Shown: in pieces, positions 20,880 to 32,863 of the stretch
Layout of the letters: every line of letters begins with the position of its first letter
How positions within the stretch are numbered: position 1 is the first letter of the stretch
DNA from: Dactylis glomerata
Lineage: Eukaryota; Streptophyta; Magnoliopsida; Poales; Poaceae
DNA length: 64,000 nt
Direction: 5' to 3'
Assembly: GCA_007115705.1 (NCBI GenBank)
Contig: QXEO01001821.1
Location: 711,003-775,002, forward strand
Translations under genes and position numbers: made by a program
Notes under the pieces: generated by a model
Seen by the model: only the letters and a program-made list of their open reading frames with translations
Database searches by the model: none
What the model was told of the DNA's origin: nothing

Positions 20880-22429
20880 TGATACGTCTCAAACATATCT
20901 ATAATTTTTGATGCTCCATGCTTGTTTTTACACCATTTGCCTTGTGTTTCGTTACACTTCGTGGCACTTTTATGCATTTTCCGGAACTAACCTATTAACA
21001 AGTCGCCACAGTGCCAGTTCCCTGTTTTCTGCTATTTTCGTGTTTCAGAAGTGATACACAGGAAATATTCTCGGAATTGGACGAAACAAGTTCCTGAAGT
21101 CTTATTTTGCCCGGAAGCTTCAAGAGATCCGAAGAGGCGAAGTAGAGGGGCCACAGGCCAGCCTCACACTAGGCCGGCGCGGCCCAGGCCTTGGCCGCGC
21201 CACCTAGGTGTGAGGAGGCCTGGGGCCACTCCTGACAACGCCCCTTCGCCTATATAAAGCCTCGGGACGGAAAAACCTAGGAGAGTCGGCAAAATTTCCA
21301 GAACAGTTCCGTAGCTCCGCCGCCACCGTCGACGAATTTTGGGGGACAGAAGTCTCTGTTCTGGCACCCTGCCGGGACGGGGAAGTGCCCCCGGAGCCAT
21401 CTCCATCGGTCTCCATCGGTCTCCATCGCCGTCTCCGCCGTCTCCATCGACCTCACCGCCATCTCCATCAACCTTGTTGTCTCCTATGATGAGGAGGGAG
21501 TAGTTCATCCCCGGGGCTGAGGGCTCTGCCGGTAGCTATGTGGTTCACCTCTCTCTCCCATGATGTGATCTTTATGTGATCGTGAGCTTTCTATCATGTT
21601 GAATAAGTAGATGTTACTCTTCTTCATTATGTGTACTCTAGTGTGTTATTAAAGTAATCTATTCCTTCTGCCATGGTGTAACGGTGACAGTGCGTGCATC
21701 GTGGTGGTACTTGGTCTAGGCTACGATTGTGATCTCTTATAGATTATGAGAATAATTATCACTATGATAGTATTGAAGTGATCTATTCCTCCTTTCATGG
21801 TGTAATGTTGACAGTGTGTGCACCGTGTTAGTACTTGGTCTAAGTTGCAATAATATCTATCTTGAGTTGTGATTTGATTTGGATATCTCTATGAGTGGTG
21901 TTTGTCAAGTACTTGATGAACTTTGAGGAGTGCTTCGTAGCCCTACGCAATGATTAGTGTTATTCAATAGGAGAGTAATTCAGAGTACCATAGTGAAGAG
22001 AAGTTATTTATTTGTTCAATTGTGTTATATTGTTGGGAGTGTGTCCACTAGTGAAAGTATGATCCCTAGGCCTTGTTTCCAAGCTTTGCACACCGTTTAC
22101 TTGCTGTTTTGTTACTTGTTTGCTTGCTGCCATTTTTATTCCATATTGCATTTACTACTTATAATCATCTATACCACTTGTATTTCACTATCTCTTCGCC
22201 GAACTAGTGCACCTATACATCTGACAAGTGTATTGGGTGTGTTGGGGACACAAGAGACTTTCTGTATCGTAATTGCAGGGTTGCTTGAGAGGGATAGCTT
22301 TGACCTCTTCCTCCCTGAGTTCGATAAACCTTGGGTGATCCACTTAAGGGAAACTTGCTGCTGCTCTACAAACCTCTGCACTTGGAGGCCCAACAATGTC
22401 TACAAGAACAGACGCGTGTGTAGACATCA
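20880..22429 (+). repeat. 5' LTR of gypsy element B
   Basis: 1550 bp ending AGACATCA. TATATAAA at 21251-21258 is the probable promoter. A run of CTCCATCGGT-type units near 21404-21470 differs in copy number from the 3' LTR. The arm pair GATACGT/ACGTATC at the LTR tip is damaged here (ACATATC) but intact in the 3' LTR. Confidence 0.95.
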
Positions 22430-22439
22430 AGCTCTTTTC

Positions 22440-22459
22440 TGGCGCTGTTGCCGGGTAGG
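22440..22459 (+). other. Primer binding site of element B (two mismatches)
   Basis: TGGCGCTGTTGCCGGGTAGG differs at two positions from the TGGCGCCGTTGCCGGGGAGG found in element C at 31438. Priming may be weakened. Confidence 0.8.
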
Positions 22460-22569
22460 TAAGGTAAAAGGTACTCGCATCCTCCTGTGTGAGTGCTCGG
22501 AGTTATTTCCTTTAGATTCTGCAATTACATCATTTTGTTTCTTGTTTTTATTTTCACTAGTTAGGCTTA

Positions 22570-25089
22570 ATGGAAAATAAAGAGTTCTTTAGTCTTTTTT
22601 CTGAGTTTAGATTTGAAGAGAAAATTGAAAAACCGTTGGAGCTTATTTCGCATAGCAATGTTATTAGTACGAATGCTTTGAATCCCGTTATTGCTAATGC
22701 TATGGAAAAGTCTAAGCTTGGGGAAGCTGGTTTTGTTAAGCATGATATTTTTAGCTCCCCAACTTTAGTGGAGAAAGTTTGCTCTGATGATATTTTATCT
22801 CCCATATGTGATGTTTCTAATGATGTTTGTGCTCCTTATCCTTTTGAAATACCTATGAAAATTGTTAGGCGTGTTATGGATAACTGCTATTCAGGAGATG
22901 GAACTATCCATCCGGGAGATCACTTACTATTTATACATGAATTATGCGAGTTGTTCAGGTGTGCAGGTATTTCACCAAGCCAGGTCAAGAAGAAGCTATT
23001 CTCTTTATCATTGAAAGGCGGAGCTGAGGAGTGGTATCGACTGCTCCAAGATGGTCCATCTATTGAGTGGGAGGAAATTGTACCTCTCTTTTATTCCAAG
23101 TTTTATCCTCCAAGTGAAATTCATAAAGATCGTAATCGGATATATAACTTTTGGCCTCATGAGGGAGAAAGCATTGCCCAAGCGTGGGAAAGATTGAAGT
23201 TACTAATGCATAAATGTCCTATTCATGATCTTCCCCGTAATATTGTTATTAATAATTTTTATGCAACGCTTTCAGGATATTACAAGGACTATCTAGATGC
23301 ATGCTTTGATGGGTCTTTCACAAGCAAGGATGCTGACACCAAGTGGGATCTGCTTGAAACAATTCAAAACAATATTGAAGGTTGGGATAGCGACAAAGGT
23401 AAAGGATCAGGTATGAATTACGAGTTTGATTGCATTAAGTCTTTCACTAAAACTGCTGATTTTCAAGATCTTAGTGCTAAGTATTGTCTTGATCCTCAAA
23501 TTATGGTTGATTGCTCTAAAGCCTTTGCTTCCCATATGAATGTTCCTAAAGGAAATGGGGACGTGTATCATGAACCTTTTAAGGACACCTGCATAGAAAG
23601 TGATATTGTTATTGATGATTGCAATAAACATGCTCAAACTTCTAAAAGTACTATTTCTTATAAGCATGTTAATTTTTGTGGAATACATAGACCTTGTGAA
23701 CAGAGTTACAACAAGGAAGATTATTGCATCACCCACACAAATGAAGAAACTAGTATGTGGCTCAAGGATCTAGATGTGCTTGGTGAAAGGGTTTGTGAGC
23801 TTTATCCTTTTCTTTGTGAATTTTGCGGTGAAAAAGGTCACTTTAATTTTCAATGCCCAATTAATCGAACGAGTACCGCAGATTTGTATTGTGATGATAA
23901 GATTACTCTCAATCAGCATGATGAGCTTACTTTGTTTTTGAATTGTGAAGACATATCTAGAAAGATTTCTTTGGTTGATATGAGAGATGTTGATATTAAT
24001 AGCACCCTTCGTGGTTGTCGTCTCTATTGTGCAAAAGATTGCCTCACAAATACTTACTTACAAGATCTTATAAAACATGATATTTTGCCAAGCTATGACA
24101 GGACTAATAGATGTTTCGATCTTATTAATAGAGAGGAGGAATCCTCCAAAGTTTCTTCTGTTGTTCCTGCCAGCAAACCAGATTATGTGGAGAAGATGCC
24201 TTTCCCGCCTAGAGAATATGTGGAGAAGATGCCCTTCAAGTCTCTCCCTCCTAAAGGAGAGAGTAAGAAGAGTATGAAGAAGAAGAAGAGGAGTAAAAGG
24301 CGAGAGGACACGGTATCTTCCCCTAAGCGTTATGATCCTGCTATAGATTATGATAATTCTGATTGGGATGATGTTCCTATGCCTGGTACCTATGTTAGTG
24401 ATCATGATTGGGAAAAGCACTCTACTTTTGATATTGAAATTTTTTTTGGTACCAATTCTAAGTTTAATAATTGTTGTACCATTAGTGCTATCCATGTTCC
24501 TTCTTATGATGATATGTTTGAAGAATATGCTTTGCGAAATAGTTGTTCTCTAGCTTGTGATGATACTAAACCTCTAGTTTATGATGGTTATGATGATGGG
24601 TATAATATTTTCAGTTCACCTACTGTTGAGGATAAAAATAGTTATGATTACAATATGCCTCCTGTTTTTGATGATTATGGTGATGAGAATAATTATTCTA
24701 TTGATTCTGCTCCTACTACGATTGTTCATGTGGGGAGTATTCATTCTTTTATGCATGTAGCTCGTGATAGGGATGCTTTAAATGATAGTTATATTGTTAG
24801 TTCTATTCATGATGCTACTGAAAGTTATTATGAGAGAGGGAAACATGGTTTGATGGATCTCAACAATATTGAGTTTCCCCTCTTTATGTTGCAATTCTTG
24901 AAGTTGTACTTGTTTTGCCTTCCTATGCTTTTTGCTTTGCGCTTTCATGACTTGTCTCTTTATAAGACTATTTTTCATAGGAAGTGGTTTAGATTTAAAT
25001 GTGTTCCATATTTGCTTTTTGATGCTCTCTTTTGCTTTAAGTTTTTATATAGCGCCTTTGCCTCAAGCTCTTATATGGCACCCACATGA
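22570..25089 (+). CDS. Gag-like ORF of element B with CCHC zinc knuckle
   Basis: 839 aa, uninterrupted. A Retrotrans_gag-type region lies at about residues 95-230, with HELCELFRCAGISPSQVKKK, GGAEEWYRLL and AQAWERLKLLMHKCPIHDLP. A CCHC knuckle CEFCGEKGHFNFQC follows at about residue 417. The C-terminal half is Asp/Tyr/Ser-rich, with a basic patch (KKSMKKKKRSKRR) near residue 570 and a hydrophobic tail. No protease motif was found. The start is the first ATG after the PBS. The tail looks as though it runs into non-coding DNA, so the natural stop is uncertain. The open frame suggests a fairly young or recently selected copy. Confidence 0.88.
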   Translation: MENKEFFSLFSEFRFEEKIEKPLELISHSNVISTNALNPVIANAMEKSKLGEAGFVKHDIFSSPTLVEKVCSDDILSPICDVSNDVCAPYPFEIPMKIVRRVMDNCYSGDGTIHPGDHLLFIHELCELFRCAGISPSQVKKKLFSLSLKGGAEEWYRLLQDGPSIEWEEIVPLFYSKFYPPSEIHKDRNRIYNFWPHEGESIAQAWERLKLLMHKCPIHDLPRNIVINNFYATLSGYYKDYLDACFDGSFTSKDADTKWDLLETIQNNIEGWDSDKGKGSGMNYEFDCIKSFTKTADFQDLSAKYCLDPQIMVDCSKAFASHMNVPKGNGDVYHEPFKDTCIESDIVIDDCNKHAQTSKSTISYKHVNFCGIHRPCEQSYNKEDYCITHTNEETSMWLKDLDVLGERVCELYPFLCEFCGEKGHFNFQCPINRTSTADLYCDDKITLNQHDELTLFLNCEDISRKISLVDMRDVDINSTLRGCRLYCAKDCLTNTYLQDLIKHDILPSYDRTNRCFDLINREEESSKVSSVVPASKPDYVEKMPFPPREYVEKMPFKSLPPKGESKKSMKKKKRSKRREDTVSSPKRYDPAIDYDNSDWDDVPMPGTYVSDHDWEKHSTFDIEIFFGTNSKFNNCCTISAIHVPSYDDMFEEYALRNSCSLACDDTKPLVYDGYDDGYNIFSSPTVEDKNSYDYNMPPVFDDYGDENNYSIDSAPTTIVHVGSIHSFMHVARDRDALNDSYIVSSIHDATESYYERGKHGLMDLNNIEFPLFMLQFLKLYLFCLPMLFALRFHDLSLYKTIFHRKWFRFKCVPYLLFDALFCFKFLYSAFASSSYMAPT

Positions 25090-27672
25090 GCATCTTTGCA
25101 AATTACTGCGCCTAGCTCAAAGGCGTTAAAGAAAAGCACTCTTGGGAGATAACCCATTGTTTATTTTTAGTAATTTTTCTTTTATTTGAGTATTGGAAGT
25201 TATTACTACTGTAATAACCGCTCCTTATCCTTTTTATTTCGTTTTTGTGCCAAGATAAGCCTCTAATTTGAGTGAGGTAAGATTTGGGGATGTTGCTGTC
25301 CTGAAACAGTTTTCGGTGCTGCACCGTAAAAATTCGTGAAAAATTCTCTGTACATTTTTTGGACCTGCGATTTCTTGTGCATATGCCCCAGGTTATATCC
25401 AAACTTTCATTAGTTGAACACTTTTTGATTTGAGCAACAGAAAACCCCTCAAAAATTCGACCTTTGTCAGCTGTTCTGTTTTGACAGATTTCTGCCAATA
25501 TTTGTGTTTGCCACTTTATCGCTTTCTTTTTGAGTTATTTTGATCATGGAACTTTTGGGGAAGTTGCTACAGTAGTTTATGCTTAATATGTGGTGGTTTT
25601 AGGTTGAAACCTGAAGCAAAAAGGGTTGATTCAATATTATGCTTACACTAATGTTGCTAATAGAATTGTGTTTAGTTTTGTATGAAGGAAGTTTTCAAGT
25701 GTAGGGATTGGAGAATGATGAGATGAGATGAAGAATGGACAAAAGCTCAAGCTTGGGTATGCCCATGCAACCCCCAAGAAACATCCAAGGGGTACAAGCG
25801 TCAAAGCTTGGGGATGCCGCGAGGCACCCCCCTTCTTCATCGGCAAAAACCAGGTCACCTTTCACGACACTATATTTTTATTGCTTCATGCATTATGCGT
25901 TTTTCTTGGAGCGTCAGTTGTTTTAGTTTTCAGTTTAGTTTAGTTTTGTTTGCTGCAATAAATAGTTAGATCACATCATGTTTCTTTTGGAGGAGATGAA
26001 CTCGCTTTTCATTTGCCAAGAACACTCTAGTTTTCACTCTTATCGTTCAATGAGTGTTCTCTTTTTCTGCTACTAGGTTTAGCTTGCATTTTTCGCCTTG
26101 ATTTGTATTCAGATCTTGTTTTATCTTTTCATCAAGGTGTATTTTGACCTCTGTTCTTTATTGGTTTTCATCAAAAGAGGTGTTTATAATTTTTTTTAAT
26201 GGTGTTGGAAAAGAGAAAAAGCTTTATGCAAAAAGTGGTACAAGAAGAAGCTTGTGTAGACTGCGGCCTAGGCTTTTGCATGTCGTGCTTGATGTATTTT
26301 TGATAGTATGCTTAGTAGTTTTGCTGTAGCATGACTTGTCTCAAATAACTGAGATTGCTTAATGAGCCTTTAAAAAAATCATGCATTGTTTTTATCATTT
26401 GGAAGCATTAATTTGGTTTTCTCCTTTGATGCTTTATTTGGGTTGACTTGGCGCATGCTTACACCATGTTGACTACAAAAAATAAGTCGCCTATAGCCTC
26501 TATGATCATTTAGTTTTTGACTTTTGATGCCATCTTATGCTTCTTTTAATGTTGCTTTGTCGCTTTGCATGATTATGACCGTTATTGCTCTCTTAGTTGG
26601 TCGCTCTCAGTCTTTTGCTAGCCCTCATTTTGTACTGAGTATGAGCTCTACTCGTGCATCCAACTCCCAAAAACCAAGTTTGCCATTGTGTCCACTATAA
26701 ATTCCTATGCATGGTATTTGCAAGCCATTCCAAGTAAATTTTCATGTGCTACCTTTCAAAAAAAACCTTCAAAATACTTCTCATTTTGTGACACTGTTTT
26801 CAGCCCATGGGGACGTAGTGGTCGGATTTGCTATCTTCCATATTGCTTATTCCAAAAATAAAAATAAAAAGAAAAAAAGAAAAGAAAAAAAAGGCACTCC
26901 TCCATGGAATGTGAATGTTGGTGGGCACCCGATGGAATCGGTTAGCCATGGTTTGTGAAAGGAAAAAAAGGTGGGGAGGAGTGCCAAGCTTTATAAAAAG
27001 AGCACAAAAGTGCCAATCTCTCTCTCAAAAACTTGCTTCATTTTTTGTATGGAAGATAGTAAGAACCCCATTGCCAGTCGTTGACAAAGACAACCACCTC
27101 TCAAAACCAATTTTTATCTCTCTGTTTTACAAATGAAAAGCTCTAGCACATGTTTAATCACTGCTTCCCTCCGCGAAGGGCATTTCTTTTACTTTTATGT
27201 TGAGTCACCACCTTCTATCTTTATGCACCATTAAGAGAGCATAGTTGTCATTCTTAGTATAATGTGCATTGTCCCAAAGTTTTCAGTGATTGATTCATAT
27301 TGTTGGTTTCACTTGTTCTCAAATTATTTGTATCTAGTTGCCCTCTTAAACTTGAAGGTGTCCTATGCATTTATGTTTTGCTATTCCATGAGGGACAAGC
27401 TGAAAACCATTTGTATGTTTTTCCTTATGATTTGAACACACATTTGACTTTCATTGTTTCATTTTCATGATCTTTTGTTTGTGTTCATTTTCATATTTAT
27501 AACATAGTTGCTAAGTTTCTTCTATCAAGATTATGTCTTTCATGCCCATGTTTTAAGTTCTTTGATCTCAGCACTCAATGCTTTATCTTTATGATCAAGA
27601 TTGTGTAGGTGCATGTAACCTTAAAAATTATTTCTTTTGTTATCACTTACCTACTCGAGGACGAGCAGGAGT
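25090..27672. other. Non-coding 3' interior of element B
   Basis: Homologous to the matching region of element C for most of 25107-26660 and 27150-27672. It contains two internal copies of the PPT-like word AAGCTTGGG.ATGCC (25748-25763 and 25803-25818), an A-rich run at 26855-26892, and an imperfect hairpin 26893-26985. No ORF with coding character. Confidence 0.75.
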
Positions 27673-27687
27673 TAAGCTTGGGGATGC
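27673..27687 (+). other. Polypurine tract of element B
   Basis: TAAGCTTGGGGATGC abuts the TG of the 3' LTR. The upstream context CGAGGACGAGCAGG is shared with element C. Confidence 0.85.
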
Positions 27688-29221
27688 TGATACGTCTCAA
27701 ACGTATCTATAATTTTTGATGCTCCATGCTTATTTTTACACCATTTGCCTTGTGTTTCGTTACACTTCGTGGCACTTTTATGCATTTTCCGGAACTAACC
27801 TATTAACAAGTCGCCACAGTGCCCTGTTTTCTGCTGTTTTTGTGTTTCAGAAGTGATACACAGGAAATATTCTTGGAATTGGACGAAACAAGTTCCTGAA
27901 GTCTTATTTTGCCCGGAAGCTTCTAGAGATCCGAAGAGGCGAAGTAGATGGGCCACAGGCCAGCCTCACACTAGGCCGGCGCGGCCTAGGCCCTGGCCGC
28001 GCCGCCTAGGTGTGAGGAGGCCTGGGGCCACTCCTGACGACGCCCCTTCGCCTATATAAAGCCTCGGGACGGAAAAACCTAGGAGAGTCGGCGAAATTTC
28101 CAGAACAGTTCCGTAGCTCCGCCGCCGCCGTCGACGAATTTTGGGGGACAGAAGTCTCTGCTCCGGCACCCTGCCGGGACGGGGAAGTGCCCCCGGAGCC
28201 ATCTCCATCGGTCTCCATCGCCGTCTCCGCCGTCTCCATCGACCTCACCGCCATCTCCATCAACCTTGCTGTCTCCTATGATGAGGAGGGAGTAGTTCAT
28301 CCCCGGGGCTGAGGGCTCTGCCGGTAGCTATGTGGTTCACCTCTCTCTCCCATGATGTGATCTTTATGTGATCGTGAGCTTTGTATCATGTTAAATAAGT
28401 AGATGTTACTCTTCTTCATTATGTGTACTCTAGTGTGTTATTAAAGTAATCTATTCCTCCTGCCATGGTGTAACGGTGATAGTGCATGCATCGTGGTGGT
28501 ACTTGGTCTAGGCTACGATTGTGATCTCTTATGGATTATGAGAATAATTATCACTATGATAGTATTGAAGTGATCTATTCCTCCTTTCATGGTGTAATGC
28601 TGACAGTGTGTGCACCGTGTTAGTACTTGGTCTAAGTTGCAATAATATCTATCTTGAGTTGTGATTTGATTTGGATATCTCTATGAGTGGTGTTTGTCAA
28701 GTACTTGATGAACTTTGAGGAGTGCTTCGTAGCCCTACGCAATGATTAGTGTTATTCAATAGGAGAGTAATTCAGAGTACCATAGTGAAGAGAAGTTATT
28801 TATTTGTTCAATTGTGTTATATTGTTGGGAGTGTGTCCACTAGTGAAAGTATGATCCCTAGGCCTTGTTTCCAAGCTTTGCACACTGTTTACTTGCTGTT
28901 TTGTTACTTGTTTGCTTGCTGCCATTTTTATTCCATATTGCATTTACTAGTTATAATCATCTATACCACTAGTATTTCACTATCTTTTCGCCGAACTAGT
29001 GCACCTATACATCTGACAAGTGTATTGGGTGTGTTGGGGACACAAGAGACTTTCTGTATCGTAATTGCAGGCTTGCTTGAGAGGGATAGCTTTGACCTCT
29101 TCCTCCCTGAGTTCGATAAACCTTGGGTGATCCACTTAAGGGAAACTTGCTGCTGCTCTACAAACCTCTGCACTTGGAGGCCCAACACTGTCTACAAGAA
29201 CAGACGCGTGCATAGACATCA
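27688..29221 (+). repeat. 3' LTR of gypsy element B
   Basis: 1534 bp. Relative to the 5' LTR it lacks eight bases near 27822 and one short repeat unit near 28205, and carries scattered substitutions. TATA box at 28053-28060. Ends AGACATCA before ATGTA. Confidence 0.95.
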
Positions 29222-29226
29222 ATGTA

Positions 29227-29780
29227 CCAGTAAAATACTAAGAAATTAGTGTTCGTATTGTACCCAGAAACTACTTTAAAAATTTAGGCAAATATTTTGA
29301 AGAAATAGTATAGCAAATGTTCTTTAGAGAGTTTTGCATGAGTGAATAAACATTATCGAGTAATTACCCAGAGAATCAATACGTAAGTTGAAGATTATAC
29401 CGTAAAATTACCATTATAAATCACTGGTAAAAATATTATAGCACACATTTGTCATGCTGCATTGAGAAAGTACTGTAAAAACCGTAAAAATTACTGCAAT
29501 ATGCAATATATATAGTGTGTAGTGGACTGTTCATCAATATTTTTTTGACCGTCTGATTAAAATTTGTAGGAATATTTTTTCAGCCATCGGATTAAAATCT
29601 AAAGGTCCATGTACTATTAGGTACTGTTCATGCAATATTATTGTTTACATGAACAGTCCATAGCAACGTGGCCTAGCTGAGAAGGCCTCAAATCTCTTAG
29701 CTTTAATATATGTATAGATATACATATAGATGTGGTCCAGTTCTCCCGACCCCCGCGTCGCTCTCCCTAGGGCGACTCGG
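29227..29780. other. Pre-insertion DNA between gypsy elements B and C
   Basis: AT-rich until about 29735, then abruptly GC-rich. It includes the inverted words TACTGTTCATG and CATGAACAGT (about 29622-29660), which could be part of a small decayed DNA element. The GC-rich end joins, across element C, to 38273. Confidence 0.5.
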
Positions 29781-29785
29781 GTGGT

Positions 29786-31427
29786 TGATACGTCTCCAAC
29801 GTATCTATAATTTTTGATGCTCCATGCTTGTTTTTACACCATTTGTCTATTGTTTCGTTACACTTCATGGCATTTTTATGCATTTTCCGGAACTATCCTA
29901 TTAACGAGTTGTCATAGTGCCAGTTCCCTGTTTTCTGCTATTTTTGTGTTTCAGAAGTGATACACAAGAAATATTCTCGGAATTGGACGAAACAAGTTCC
30001 TGAAGTCTTATTTTACCCAGAAGCTTCCAGAGATCCGAAGGAGAGAAGGAGGTGGGCCACCAGGGGCCCACACGCCAGGGCGGCCTGGCGTGAGGCCGCC
30101 TGGTCCCTCCTCTGACATCGCCCCTTCGCCTATAAAGACCCCCCGACGGAAAAACCCTAAGTACCCGATCAATTTTTCAGAACACATCGCGATCCGCCGC
30201 CGCCGTCGACCCGAAGATCGGGAGGGTCCAGAAGCTCTTCCCGGCACCCTGCCGGAGAGGGCAATCGCCACCGGAGGTCTTCTTCATCTCCATGCCAACC
30301 TCCGGAGCGATGAGTGAGTAGTCTACCTTGGACTATGGGTCCATAGCAGTAGCTAGATGGTTGTCTCCTCCACTATGTGCTTCATGTTTAGATCTCATGA
30401 GCTGCCCTACATGATTGAGATCACCGTTATGTAATTCTACATGTTTGGTTTGTTGGAATCCGATGAATATTGGTGTTTATGATTAAGTTGCTGTACTGAA
30501 TTATATCTTTTGTTATCTCTATGTTGTTTATGATCTTGCATGCTCTCCGTTGTTAGTAGCTATCTTGGCCGAGTAGTTGCTAGTGACTCCAAGAGGGGGT
30601 ATTTATGCTCGATAGTGGGTTCATGCCTCTATTTAATCTGGGGGAGTGACAGAAACCTCTAAGGTTGTAGATGTGCTGTTGCTACTAGGGAGAAAACAAC
30701 ATTCATATGCTCAAGGGCATATGCTTTGTTTACATTACACACTTTGCTTAATGCAATTATCTGTTGTTCGCAACTTAATACTTGTGGAGTTCTTGGATTG
30801 ATTTGCCACAAGTGGATTATTAGTCATAGATGCAGTTGGATGGCGGTCTATGTATTTTGTTGTAATGCCCAGAGTAAATCTCATAGTGATCTTCTTGACA
30901 CATCATGTTTATCTTTATTCTATCAATTGCCCAACTGTAATTTGTTTACCCAGCATGTGTTATTTATCTTATGGAGAGACACCACTAGTGAACTGTGGAC
31001 CCCGGTCCTATTTCCATCATATTGCTATTACCTGTTTACTTTACTCGCATTGTTTACTTTACTCGCATACTCTATTGTTTTCCACTCGATACACTCATAA
31101 CCTTTGTTTCAAGCAAACCGGTGAGATTGACAACCTCATCGCAAGTTGGGAACGAAGTACTTGGTTGTGTTGTGTGCAGGTTCCGCGTTGCAGCTAGCAA
31201 GCAAAGCTTGGATGAGGCGCCATATATAAATTGTTCGAAGCTGTCGCAAGCTAGCAAGCATCACCTTCAGTCGTTTGTCTCTCCTCTCCAAGAACGATAA
31301 ACCTTGGTTTCTTAACTGAGGGAAAACTAGCTGCTATACTCATCACACCTTCCTCTTGGGGTTCCCAACGGGCTGGTTATTCACCACGCACAAGGACCGT
31401 CTGCTACATGTCAACTTGGCACCAGCA
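29786..31427 (+). repeat. 5' LTR of gypsy element C
   Basis: 1642 bp, TGATACGTCTCC to GGCACCAGCA. TATAAAG at 30131-30137 is the likely promoter. The LTR tip has intact GATACGT/ACGTATC arms. Confidence 0.95.
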
Positions 31428-31437
31428 GCTTCTTTTC

Positions 31438-31457
31438 TGGCGCCGTTGCCGGGGAGG
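31438..31457 (+). other. Primer binding site of element C
   Basis: TGGCGCCGTTGCCGGGGAGG, ten bases after the LTR, is the common PBS form of Athila-like elements of Triticeae. Confidence 0.88.
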
Positions 31458-31621
31458 AAGTAGAAGACTTCTGCGAGGGGAGTTTTCGCACGCACATCCT
31501 TTACTTTGTTATTGCTTTGCTTTACTTTATTTATTTTACCTGCATCGTTTTATATCAAAAACCCAAAAAAAATTAGAATCCTTGGTAGTTGTTTTTACTT
31601 GTTTACTTTCGTTTTGCTGAA

Positions 31622-32863
31622 ATGGCCAATCCTGAAAACACCAAGTTGTGTGACTTTACTAGCACAAACAATAGTGATTTTATCTGCACTCCTATTGCAC
31701 CACCTGCTACTGCTGCAAACTTTTATGAGATTAAGCCTGCTTTGTTGAACCTTGTGATGAAAGAGCAATTTTCTGGTGCTAGTACTGAAGATGCTGCAGC
31801 TCATCTCAACAATTTTGTTGAGCTATGTGAGATGCAGAAATATAAGGATGTTGATAGTGATATTATTAAGCTCAAGTTGTTTCCTTTTTCTTTGAGAGGA
31901 AAAGCTAAAGATTGGTTGCTGTCTTTGACTAAGAATTGTATTGATTCATGGGCTAAGTGTAAGGATGCTTTTATTGGTAGATACTATCCTCCTGCTAAGA
32001 TTATATCTCTGCGTAGCAATATTATGAAATTTACTCAGTTTGATAATGAACATGTTGCTCAAGCTTGGGAAAGAATGAAATCTATGATAAAGAATTGCCC
32101 CACTCATGGACTGACTACTTGGATGATTATCCAAACTTTTTATGCAGGACTGAATTTTTCTTCAAGGAACCTACTTGATTCAGCTGCTGGAGGCACTTTT
32201 ATGTCCCTTACCTTGGGCGCCGCATCAAATCTACTCGACAACATGATGGTAAATTATTCCGAATGGCACACCGAGAGAGCTCCACAAGGTAAGAAGGTAA
32301 ATTCTGTTGAGGAAACCTCTTCCTTGAATGATAAGATTGATACTATTATGGCTATGCTTGCTAATGATAGGACTCATGTTGATCCTAATAATGTTCCTTT
32401 GGCCTCTCTGGTTGCTCAAGAAGAGCATGTTGATGTGAATTTCATTAGAAACAATAATTTTAACAACAATGCTTATAGGAACAATTTTGCTAGTAACAAT
32501 TATAGGCCGTATCCTTCTACCAATGGTAATGGTTATGGTAACTCTTATGGTAATTCCTACAACAACACTAGGGCCGCGCCCTCCGAGCTTGAGGTAATGC
32601 TCAAGGACTTCATCGGTAAGCAAACTGCTTTTACCAAGTCTGTTGAGGAAAAGTTAGGCAAAATTGATATTCTTGCTTCTAAAGTTGATAGCCTTGCTCA
32701 TGATGTTGAACTTCTGAAATTAAAAGTGTTGCCTAATGATGTGAAAGAGAACAATGTTTTTGCTACCGCTAATGCAATCCAAGTTGGAATTGATGAAAAT
32801 ATTAGATTGTTAGCGGAATTGCATGCCATGTGGGAAAGAGAAGATGAGATGGTAGAGAAATGA
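31622..32863 (+). CDS. Gag of element C
   Basis: 413 aa from the first ATG of the frame. The Retrotrans_gag region is at about residues 35-200, with LKLFPFSLRGKAKDWLLSL, GRYYPPAKIISLRSNIMKF, AQAWERMKSMIKNCPTHGL and QTFYAGL. A Tyr/Asn-rich stretch (YGNSYGNSYNN) follows near residue 300, then an amphipathic Leu/Val/Lys segment likely to form a coiled coil (about 335-395). No zinc knuckle was seen. The stop TGA overlaps the next ORF's start in ATGA, which suggests coupled or reinitiated translation. Confidence 0.88.
   Translation: MANPENTKLCDFTSTNNSDFICTPIAPPATAANFYEIKPALLNLVMKEQFSGASTEDAAAHLNNFVELCEMQKYKDVDSDIIKLKLFPFSLRGKAKDWLLSLTKNCIDSWAKCKDAFIGRYYPPAKIISLRSNIMKFTQFDNEHVAQAWERMKSMIKNCPTHGLTTWMIIQTFYAGLNFSSRNLLDSAAGGTFMSLTLGAASNLLDNMMVNYSEWHTERAPQGKKVNSVEETSSLNDKIDTIMAMLANDRTHVDPNNVPLASLVAQEEHVDVNFIRNNNFNNNAYRNNFASNNYRPYPSTNGNGYGNSYGNSYNNTRAAPSELEVMLKDFIGKQTAFTKSVEEKLGKIDILASKVDSLAHDVELLKLKVLPNDVKENNVFATANAIQVGIDENIRLLAELHAMWEREDEMVEK

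Larger units (their letters stand above)
20880..29221 (+). mobile_element. Pol-less Athila-like gypsy element B (8.3 kb)
   Basis: LTRs of about 1.55 kb opening TGATACGTCTC are flanked by the target duplication ATGTA (20875-20879 and 29222-29226). The interior has a PBS, one gag-like ORF and about 2.6 kb of non-coding DNA, then a polypurine tract. No protease, reverse transcriptase or integrase was seen, so it must rely on another element. LTR start, PBS type and organisation recall the Sabrina/WHAM group of Triticeae; this is recollection, not a search result. Confidence 0.93.

Noticed and set aside
30726..31300. ORFs within the LTRs of element C (also 37566-38140)
   Set aside because: Duplicated by the LTR, Cys/Leu-rich by chance, without domain features.
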